From Macrophomina tecta (taxonomy: Eukaryota; Ascomycota; Dothideomycetes; Botryosphaeriales; Botryosphaeriaceae), in contig JAKSGN010000005.1 in NCBI GenBank assembly GCA_024180945.1, positions 310,001-374,000 of the forward strand: a DNA stretch of 64,000 nucleotides, read 5' to 3'. A program made the position numbers and the translations under genes. A model generated the notes under the pieces. It worked only from the letters and a program-made list of their open reading frames with translations. It had not been told where the DNA came from and ran no database searches. The first letter of the stretch is position 1. Each line of letters begins with the position of its first letter. This document shows positions 56,323-64,000 of this stretch, in pieces.

Positions 56323-58335
56323 CTACGAGCTCTTCTCGTTGGTTGCACCTAGGCCCGGAAATACGCCCCACTGGGATGAGTTCGAGCCAGCGGCGCCACC
56401 GGACAGCCTCTTCTTCTTCTCCTTGTCAACGGCGGAATCTTCCTCCTCCATGTCGAACAGACCCTGCTCTTGCTCCTCCTCAATGGGCTCACGACCAATA
56501 CTGCTGCTTGAAATGGCACGGTCCATGCTGACACCGGGTCTCGAAGCGGCGGAGCCGATGCTCGAGGCGGAAGTAAGACGGGGCATACCGGGGTGTTGCT
56601 TGTCATCGGCTCCCTCCGGCTTGGACTCAGATACAAGCGAGGACAGACGCGTGCGCTGGAGCTGCTGACTGAGGGTGCTTATACTGGTCTGGCGGGGCGG
56701 GCTGGAAAGACCAAAGGGACTGGCGTCGCCAGTCGAGGGAGTGCGGCGGTCACCAATGGGACGCAGAGACGGGCTAGCGTTGGGGTTGAGCTGGGAGCTA
56801 CGGAGGGGGGAACCAACATGGCCGAAAACATTGGCGCCGGGGCTCGAGGAAACGTCATCAACGGGCTTGTGGGTCCTGGAGAAGAGGGCGCCGAAACGCG
56901 AGGGAGAGGAGGCCAGAGGTGAGCCGACCTTGGAGTCGCCGGGGGTGCCAAGACCGGAGAGGGACTGCCTGTGGTTGAAGCCATGTTCGTCATCGCCGGC
57001 GCGGGAAAAGCGGCGCATCTTCTCCTGCGGGGTCAGCAGCTCGTGGAGGCTGTTGGGAACCAAATCCTCCTCAAAGGCAAAGTTCTCATCCCACTCGTCC
57101 GGGCCAAAGCCTGGTCGCGTGCCCAGGCTCGCTGACATCATCTTGGGCCTCGAGAAGCGCTCCGAATGCATGATGCGCCTGCCGGCCGTCGGCTCTTCCG
57201 CGGGCGGGGAGGAGCCCAGCAAATTCCTTGCCCGCGCCTCATCTCCAAAGGCCGAGTTGTGCAGGTTCCTCAGCGTAGACGTCTCAACCGCCTTGTTCTG
57301 GTACGAGGAGGGCGGAGAGGACGACTCGAGGCCGAAGCGCGAGGGGACCGAGGCGGCGATGGGACCGTAGCGAGCCATGTGCGAGATGCCCTGGCTGTCG
57401 AAGGAGGCGGGGAGCGGGGCATCGAGGACGCTCAGGCCCTTCTGCACGGGCGAGGTGGGCAGGCGGCTGTCATTCGGCGGTGAGCCAAAGGTGGAGCCGG
57501 GGTTCGAGGAGAAGGTCTGGTCGATGGTGGGTATCATGTCGTGGATGTGCTTGGACGGGGCGCCGGCATAGCCGTCCTCGGCGGGCATGTAGGGGTATTG
57601 CGGGCCGCCGGCCATGGCCTGCATGGTGAGCAGCGAGCTCTGGGAGGCGGGCGGCCGGCCGAAGGGATGCCGGCCCATGGCGAGGTTCGGGCCGTTGACG
57701 CGCCTGCCGTCGGGCAGGATGTGGGCGAGCGCGCACTTGGCGCCAAACTTGCAGTTGCCCTGGAGCGCGGGTTAGCGGGGGAGGGGCGAGGGGCGTCGGG
57801 GCGGCGGACCGACCTTCTGGAAGTACTTGCACGGGGCGGTCTCGGTGGCCAGGTCGTTGGTGTGCAGGAAGGGACAGGCCTTGCCGGCCTGGCAGACGCC
57901 CTGGCGGTAGAATTTGCAGGGGACGTGTGCGGTGCCTTTGAGCTCAGTCGAATCAGTGTTGGGGCTCCTCGGGGCGTGCTTCTTGGGCCGCGTGCGCTCA
58001 CTCTTGCTGTTGGGCGGGCTGCGGGGCCCGTCGAAGCCGCTCATGCCGCGCGCATGGCCGTGGTGGCCGTTGGCGATGCGGTGCTGTATGGGGAGGCCCT
58101 GCTGCTGGGTCGGGCTCTGGACCTGGCCGTTCTGGCTGCCGCTGAAGTCGCGCGAGTGGCGGTGGGAGACGCGGTTGCCGTTGGCGGGCTGCTGCTGCTG
58201 GGGGAATTGGGGCGCAAAGGCGGGCATGCTGGGGTTGGGGAGCGGCGGCGGGGTATCGTGGGTTGGGCTGGCCGGGTGTTGCGGCGAGAAGAGGGCCTGG
58301 GGCGGGGCAGGCTGGGGCTGGCTCTCGGTGGTCAT
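56323..58335 (-). CDS. CCCH zinc-finger RNA-binding protein
   Basis: 652 aa: 58335-57814 and 57759-56323, phase 0 over a 54-bp intron that splits the second finger. Pro/Gln-rich start (MTTESQPQPAPPQALFSP), then two C-x7-C-x5-C-x3-H fingers, CKFYRQGVCQAGKACPFLH and CKYFQKGNCKFGAKCALAH (about residues 142-190). The second reads across the splice, which confirms the model. The remaining 450 residues are Ser/Pro-rich and low complexity, with an acidic patch (EEEQEQGLFDMEEEDSAVDK) and basic KEKKKR near the end. Probably a post-transcriptional regulator binding mRNA, as for related fungal CCCH proteins; targets unknown. Long repeat-bearing upstream and downstream regions suggest long UTRs. Confidence 0.9.
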
Positions 58336-59842
58336 GGTGGTGTGTCGTGGCCCTCGGGCGGCGGGCGAGGCTGCAGCTCAGAGCGAGGGAGCGACGTGGT
58401 GGGCGCGCTGCGGGCGGTCGAGTAGCGGGAGCGGGAGCGGGAGGTGCTTGGGCGGCGGCACGATGGCCGTGGAATCTTCGCTTACGACGAGGACCAGAGC
58501 GGGAGCCGCTGGAAACGGAGCGGGGGAGGAGTCGTCGCGGGCCATGCACGTTTGCGCGAGGACGGCAGCAAAAACCTGCGACGATGATGATGATGGTGAT
58601 GATGATAATGATGATGATGCGAGCGGCGGTGTGGCAATGCAGCGGCAGCGGCAGCGGCAGCAGCAGCAGCAGCAGCAGCAGCAGTACATACGGCCGTCCC
58701 TCCAGCCAGGGCCTGTCACGAGGCGAGCAGCGGCTGTCGGCGCGCGAGTCACGCCCGCACCGCGAGCACGCACTCGCCCTGGCACGCGTCGCCCAGCTGT
58801 GCGCCCTCGACGACGTAACTCCAGCAGCTGGCGATGAGCTCGTGTCTCACCCAGCCGCCTTCGCCTGCTGCCACTGCAGTGCCGTCCCGCGCGCCTCTGC
58901 CCCCCACGCCCGCCCGCGCGTGCCTGTCCGCTCCGCCTGCTCGTCATGCGCCCGGCGACCGGGATGGCGTGCCTGGCCCTTGCAAAGCCGCTCGTGCGGG
59001 CTTTGCGGACCTGGGCGGCGGCTGGCGGCGGCTGGCGGCGCTGCTGCAGGACGCGGGAAGGCGTGCCTGTCTGTCTACCCAGCGACACCGAATTGTCCGT
59101 CGCTCACCCAGCATTTCGAGAAGCCCTCCCTCCCGGCCTCTCCGCTGCTTGGCTCCCGTCGCACCCGCTCTCGACTCCCCTCGCCGCCCGGCTGCCGTGT
59201 GCTCGCATGCGCCCCCGTCTCGTCGTCCGCCGTCCGCAAGCGAGCCTCCTTCGGCCCGTCCCTTACTGCTTAAAGCATGCCCTGTGTGTCGCGCCGGTTT
59301 TGCCTTTCGAATGCCTGCCTGCCTGCCCCCATGACCACACGCGTGCGCCTGTTCCTGACGAGGGACCTCATTCGATGGGACGGTGTAACCCCAGTCCCGC
59401 TACCGGTCAAGCTTGCCATCGCGAGCATGTCGCGCGGTCGTGCATGCTTGGCTGGCACATGCACGCGAACGAGCGCTCGGCAGAAGCCATAGAAGCCGGC
59501 GAATAAGTCCTTCCCTGCGCGTTCCTGCCGGCGTGATGATTCCGGGCGCCATCCTGCTGCTGTCTCCGCCGGGGCCGCCAAGGGCAGGCAACCATGCCGG
59601 GCGGCGTGGGCTCAACCTATTAGCATCACACAGTCTCGCATTGCTGCAAGCATGGCTCGCTGGGGAAGCCTTTTGGCATTCTTCTGGCGCGCAGCTCCTC
59701 GGGACCACTCGCTCAGCAGGAGCTCGGCGTCTAAACTACCCTACCCCTGGAAACCGAATGCCATCCTGAAAACCCGCTATGCAGTGCTACAGAATCACGC
59801 AAAGAAGAAAAGAAAAAAAGGAGAGGAAGCAAGCGGCCCGGC
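58336..59842. other. Upstream region of the CCCH gene, with trinucleotide repeats
   Basis: GC-rich 1.5 kb. Near the gene it has a GAT/ATG-type run (about 58581-58620) and a GCAGCG/GCA run (about 58641-58684). Many open frames overlap here because stops are rare in such GC-rich DNA; none resembles a protein family. Probably promoter and a long 5' leader. Confidence 0.5.
58641..58684 (+). repeat. CAG-type microsatellite
   Basis: About 44 bases of GCG-GCA hexamers running into pure CAG repeats, upstream of the CCCH gene (CTG on its coding strand). Confidence 0.85.
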
Positions 59843-62204
59843 CTAGGCCCAGCCGGCCTGCGCCTTCACGCCCGAGCCGCGAGCGACGCCGGCCTCGCAG
59901 CTGTCGTCAGCCCACGCCATGTTCAGGCTGTCCATCACGAAGACCCTGTCGGTAGCCTCGTCCTCCCAGTAGAAGGCCCTGAAGCGCACGCTCGACAGGA
60001 ACGTGAAGTCGAGGTTCGGGTGCGAGAAGTCGACCCAGGACAGGCGGCACTTGCCCCGGTCGCCGGGCTCGTAGCAGGACTCCTCCAGCTCGAAGACGGT
60101 CGTCGCCAGCAGCACCTCCTCGCGCGAAGCCGGCGCCCACCGATACGCCTGCGCCTCGATGTTGCAGCTTCGCGAGTTGCCGTCCTCAGGCCGCCGGGGC
60201 TCGCGGTTGCAGGAGAAGTAGCCGCCCGTGAGGTTGAACCAGTACGCGCCCTGCCCAGCCAGCATGCCGGCGCCGATGCCTCCGGGCGGAAGTTGTCCGC
60301 TCGCCGGCGCTGTGAGGTCGTTGCCGTTGGTCATGTTTGGCAGGAACATGGCCATCAAGGGACCCGAAGCGGGCGCGCTGGGCTCGTTGGGCGGCGGCGC
60401 ATAAACGAACCCGTCGGCGACTGACAGGTGGTGCGTCGGTCCGCGAACGGGCGTGAAAGCGCCCGACACTCCCCTCTCCGGGTCGTCCCACTGCACGCCG
60501 TGGTGAGCGATTTCTCAGACAAGGTGAAGGGAGCATGCTTACAGTGAGAACGAATGAACCGTGCTCGCCCCCTCCCGCGCACAGAGAAGGAACGGGCACG
60601 TCGCTGGAGTCGTGCAGGGTAGTTGAGGAGCCGGTGCCAGAGGCGGAGGCGGCAGTGGGCGCAGCGGTGGTTGCAGGCGTCGAACCCCCGGTCGTAGAGC
60701 TGCTGGGCGGAGGGATTGACGAGAACCGCGTCGACAGAGCGCTGCGAGTCAGCTCAGTCCACCCACTGCCCCTTGTTGTGCTGACAACAGTCTGCGAGGA
60801 GGGGTACGGGGACAGCGGCGTCGACACTGTGCTGTAAGTAACAACTGCCGAAGTGCTGTTGGCAGTCGTGCTGCCAGCACCCTGCGAGAAAGAGGAGCGA
60901 TATGGCTGCGATGACGGCGTGCTGTATGTGGTCGACAAGTTATGGCTCGAACTTCCGAAAGTGCGGTATGAGAAGGACGAGCTCGAAAACGAGCTTGCCG
61001 TGACCGGCGGCACCCCGGTGAGCGTGGTGGTGAACGAGAAACCATCGCCTGTGTAGGTGACCGTGCTGACCGACAGCGATTGCGGCTCCGTTGAGGTGGA
61101 TGTGTTTGTGTATGATGCTGACGAGATCGGGTTCGGACTAGAGGTGAGCGACGGCCCCCAGGCGAGCGTGTAACCCGTCCCGTTCCAGCCCGTAGGCACA
61201 GAAGCAGTGTACAGCACTGACGAGGTCGAATTCGGTCTGGGCTTGGGCGACGTCTCGTAGGCGACCGTGGTCGTGTATGTAGAGCCAGGGCTTGTAACGA
61301 GGACTGTGCTAGCCGACTGCCAGCTAGTCTCCATGGTCGAGGATGTAATGGTTACAAAAGTCGTCATCACCTCGCCGGAGGGGACGGGCACGATCGTTTC
61401 GGTAGACCAAGTAGCGACGACGCTCTCAGTGGGGGCAGGAGAACCACACGGCCAGTAGGTGGAGGAATCCAGCAGTATGGCCTGATATATGCCAGAGCTG
61501 CAAGTGACGCTCGGAGTCGGCGCCGTCAAGGTCAGCGAACTAGAAGCGCGCGTAGAGATAGAAACGCTCAGCCCCGTCGATGTCGGAAGCGGAGTTAGCG
61601 TGCTCTCCGTGGGCCCCGCCGAGCTCAGAGCCGGAGTGGTGAAAGTGTCCGCGCTCGAGCTCGGCGTTGGCGTGTAGGTGAAGGAGGGGCTGTTGCTCAA
61701 AGTCCTCTCGCTTGGGCAGGATATGATCGTGACAGTGGGGGCAGAAAGAGTGTGGGTGACGGCCGCAGGAGTGATCGTTTCTGTAACAGTGATTGCCTCG
61801 AGATCAGAGCGGAGGCCTTGAGAGGAGGCTTCCTGCCGAGGCGTCGGGTGACTGCGAGGCGGAGTAAGTAGTACATGCTTTTTGTTCGAGACCTTATAAA
61901 AGATCTAATCCCGAGTTGCATCAGTAGTTCGGAGACGCGAGCGGGGGCCCAAGTCAAGTTTGTAGAGCAACATTGGAAGTGAGTTTTGGCAAAGGTGCCG
62001 AAGCCTCTTCGTGGGTGAAGCCAAAGGCATCGGAGGAGTGGACACTTACTTCGGAGAGCCCATGGAAGAGATGGAGTTGACGAAAGCGCTCTTCATCACG
62101 GCCAGAGGAGCATTCATAGCCCGAAAGCTCGACGTCGGTACGGAAGCCGTCGCAGCCATGATGACCATCGCCATGAAGGCGAGGCCAAAACGCAAGAGCA
62201 TCAT
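59843..62204 (-). CDS. Secreted Ser/Thr-rich glycoprotein with cysteine-containing C-terminal domain
   Basis: 703 aa: 62204-62050, 61851-60543, 60490-59843, all junctions in phase. Signal peptide MMLLRFGLAFMAMVIMAATA. Residues about 52-490 are over 40 percent Ser/Thr with many NxT/S sites and beta-type TVTYTGDGFSFTTT repeats, so heavily O-glycosylated. The C-terminal 210 residues form a compact domain (WDDPERGVSGAFTPV ... YWFNLTGGYFSCNREPRR ... CRLSWVDFSHPNLDFTF ... NMAWADDSCEAG) with several cysteines; it may be one of the uncharacterised fungal DUFs (DUF7371-like is a guess). No GPI-type hydrophobic tail is seen, so it is probably released or wall-bound by other means. Confidence 0.8.
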
Positions 62205-62660
62205 GACTCGACTGCGGGTGAGCGAGTGTAGAAGAGTAGATGGACCACGTCGCGGGGCGTTGGAAAGCGAGAGAGAGAGGGGGGGGGGGGGGGGATGCTA
62301 TTTGCTGGCAGGAGAAAGAGTGTCTGTGGTGGAGAGGAAAAGGAAGAGGCGTTGGAGGACAGGTGAAGAAGAGGGGTTATATAGGCACGCCAGAGGGGGC
62401 AGTGTGCCGAATGAGCCGTGGGCCGAAGATAACGCGGACAAAACAAAATGCTCGTGAGCGTAGGCACAGCCCGTGTCTTGTTTGCTCCACCGAAAAGGGC
62501 AGGCGCGACGTCATTGACTGCTCCTCCAGCCTGGCTGGGCTGCAATCGGGCCTCCTAGCGCCAGGTTGCAGATCTTATAGTCACGTCTGGCGCACACTAG
62601 CGACGGGAATGTAAAGACAGTCGCCGGAAGCTGCTGCAGCCAACCATACCTGTTAGTGTC
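62205..62660. other. Upstream region of the glycoprotein gene
   Basis: A G run of 14 at about 62280-62294 (C run on the coding strand) lies 75 bases before the ATG, with a TATA-like tatataggc at 62379-62387 (cctatata on the coding strand). Beyond about 62560 no signal is seen. Confidence 0.45.
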
Positions 62661-62685
62661 TATTATTTATTTATTTATTTATTTA
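62661..62685 (+). repeat. TTTA tetranucleotide repeat (LINE tail)
   Basis: About six TTTA units; on the LINE strand this is the 3' terminal repeat. Confidence 0.9.
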
Positions 62686-62895
62686 GTTTAACGTCCTTCT
62701 TGAGTCAGAGACTATCAAAGACGGGCTTTAGAAGCCGTTTCTAGTTATACATTTTCTAGAGGCTCCTTGTAAAAGAAGCATTCTAGGAGAGCACAAGGAA
62801 TAGTAGACTTAAAAGCCAAACGAGAGGCAGGCCTCTAAGGAGATAGTATAAGAGAATAGTAATAGAAAACAAAGGAGTGTAAGCGTCGGACGTAT

Positions 62896-64000
62896 TTAAA
62901 CCCCGTCGGGCGTGTTGTTAAGAATCCACCGGCGCGTAGATATCTTGGTTTTTCTAAGAAACTCAGCTGTTGCTTGAGCGCCTTTATTTGTAGTGAATAG
63001 GTCCGTAAGATTAAGAATAGGTTTCTCCAGAGCGTCTTTTATAGAGAGCCTTTCAGCTCTATATAAATAACAGTCTAAGAGGAGATGTCTCGGTGTTTGC
63101 TTTGCCGTACCAGAGCAGTAGCATCTATCATCCTCTACATGGTTAAAACGGTAGAGATAGGACTTGAAGTACCCGTGTCCAATCTTCAGCTGGTAGAAGG
63201 AGGAAGCTGTTTCCCTTACTGTAGTAGGGGCGATCAGCTTCCTCTTTATCTTCCAGGTAAATGCTTTACTGTAGGCTGAGCTGGGAACTGATAAGAGCTG
63301 GCTTTTCCACTCGTTGTAGAGAACTTCTTTTAGTTGCATTCCGTAGAATGCAACAGAAGTGTCTTCTGTTGTAGGGGGGATTAACGTTGCTTGTTTAGCA
63401 AGTCTGTCGGCCTCCTCATTTCCGTGCACGTTGACGTGCCCCGGAACCCATTCAACCGTGACTTTGTTGTCCCTGTCTCTTAGCTGCCTGGCAGCGTGAA
63501 TTGCCCGTTGCTGCCACCGTTGGCCAGGCGTGTTGTTAGGGTGTTTGAGCCTCAAGAGTGCAGCCTGGTTATCCGCAAAGACTCTTATATCTTTTGACTT
63601 GTACCCATGTTTGTTGGCTAGCTCAAGGGCAGTGGTTATGCCATCAAGTTCACCGTTATAAACGAGAGCGTTGGGACCAATATTCTTAGTAGCTCTTACT
63701 TGGATTTTGTCTCTGGATTGGCTGTAATCTAACAGTACCACTCCAACACCTATTCCCATTCCCTGAGGAAGTGATGAGGCATCAGAGTAGAGAGCTATAA
63801 GATTGTCCGGGGCCTCTGCCAACGCTTTTGAGTGCTCAGTAGCAGCATCTGCTTTGCTTAAGGTGGAGATCTCTGTATTGTAGGGAGTGTACCCGGCCCA
63901 TGGTGGGTAGAGAAATGGATCGACTTTCTCTATATCCCTGGGGATCGAGCGTAGTGTATCCTTAATTCTCTCTAGCCGTGTAGCTGGGCTGTTCTCTCTA
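62896..64000 (-). CDS. LINE ORF2 C-terminal part: RNase H and zinc-knuckle-like end (partial)
   Basis: Open from the window edge to the stop at 62896-62898, about 367 codons without interruption. The RNase H catalytic set is visible: YSDASS, NGELDGI, FADNQAA and the late NEEADRLAK, with VEWVPGHVNVHGN as the His-containing loop. After it a segment with CYCSGTAKQTPRHLLLDC looks like the terminal CCHC-like motif common in Tad-clade ORF2 proteins. RNase H degrades the RNA strand during target-primed reverse transcription. The intact frame suggests a recent copy; whether the rest is intact cannot be seen. Confidence 0.9.
   Translation of the reverse strand, partial: RENSPATRLERIKDTLRSIPRDIEKVDPFLYPPWAGYTPYNTEISTLSKADAATEHSKALAEAPDNLIALYSDASSLPQGMGIGVGVVLLDYSQSRDKIQVRATKNIGPNALVYNGELDGITTALELANKHGYKSKDIRVFADNQAALLRLKHPNNTPGQRWQQRAIHAARQLRDRDNKVTVEWVPGHVNVHGNEEADRLAKQATLIPPTTEDTSVAFYGMQLKEVLYNEWKSQLLSVPSSAYSKAFTWKIKRKLIAPTTVRETASSFYQLKIGHGYFKSYLYRFNHVEDDRCYCSGTAKQTPRHLLLDCYLYRAERLSIKDALEKPILNLTDLFTTNKGAQATAEFLRKTKISTRRWILNNTPDGV

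Larger units (their letters stand above)
62661..64000 (-). mobile_element. 3' end of a Tad-like LINE retrotransposon
   Basis: Minus-strand 3' part of a non-LTR retrotransposon: ORF2 with an RNase H domain, about 210 bases of 3' UTR, and a terminal TAAA/AAAT tetranucleotide tail (62661-62685). Such tails, not TIRs or LTRs, mark LINE 3' ends. The 5' part, with the reverse transcriptase, lies outside the window. Confidence 0.85.

Noticed and set aside
58263..59273. Several plus-strand frames of 150-340 codons upstream of the CCCH gene
   Set aside because: GC-rich DNA with few stops, trinucleotide repeats and overlapping Arg/Ala/Pro/Ser-rich readings; no family resemblance.
1..64000. CRISPR arrays, operons, riboswitches, rRNA genes
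   Set aside because: The sequence is fungal nuclear DNA with spliced genes; no repeat-spacer array or rRNA-like stretch was seen.

Overview
The window is nuclear DNA of a filamentous ascomycete (Pezizomycotina, perhaps Dothideomycetes). The evidence is: spliced genes with 50-110 bp GT-AG introns and CTRAY-like branch sites, C-ending codon bias, secreted plant-biomass enzymes, an Alt a 1-like small secreted protein, a DUF3433 membrane protein and fungal transposon classes (Tc1/mariner, Helitron, Tad-like LINE). The class-level assignment is a guess. Gene models below were spliced by hand by following reading frames. Where all junctions keep phase I say so.

Left (1-10.5 kb): the 3' three quarters of a fatty acid synthase beta-subunit gene, split inside an exon by a 1309-bp Tc1/mariner element with perfect 30-bp inverted repeats and a TA duplication. 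It is followed by a six-exon gene of about 1054 aa with a P-loop NTPase and a C-terminal restriction-endonuclease-like module. That layout matches the Crinkler-RHS (CR) effectors and is the most unusual complete gene here.

Secreted block (12.7-21.9 kb, + strand): a beta-helix protein with a C-terminal mannose-binding-lectin-type domain, an M28 aminopeptidase with a PA domain, and an intronless cellobiose dehydrogenase that lacks a CBM1 and carries a repetitive Ser/Thr/Gln-rich tail.

Middle (22-35.5 kb): a GST-like gene with one in-frame TGA, an amino-acid permease, an unrecognised multi-pass membrane protein, an MFS sugar transporter, an acyltransferase-3 protein and a 60-aa cysteine-rich secreted peptide.

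36-40.3 kb (- strand): a nine-exon gene that fuses a GMC (cholesterol-oxidase-like) oxidoreductase to an alpha/beta hydrolase with Cys at the nucleophile elbow. One in-frame TGA breaks an otherwise continuous frame.

41.6-48 kb is a decay zone: a short DUF3433 protein, a Helitron Rep/helicase N-terminal relic, an AAA+ ATPase with an interrupted N-terminal half, and a sulfotransferase-like fragment. From 47.7 to 56.3 kb there is little beyond one AA1-like secreted protein and a block rich in simple repeats.

Right (56.3-64 kb): a CCCH zinc-finger protein, a secreted Ser/Thr-rich glycoprotein with a cysteine-containing C-terminal domain, and the 3' end of a Tad-like LINE (RNase H plus tetranucleotide tail) running off the edge.

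Taken together, carbohydrate oxidation and uptake genes and secreted peptides alternate with transposon-disturbed, partly broken accessory genes. I see no operon-like or classical secondary-metabolite cluster, although the broken FAS beta gene could be what remains of one whose partners lie left of the window.
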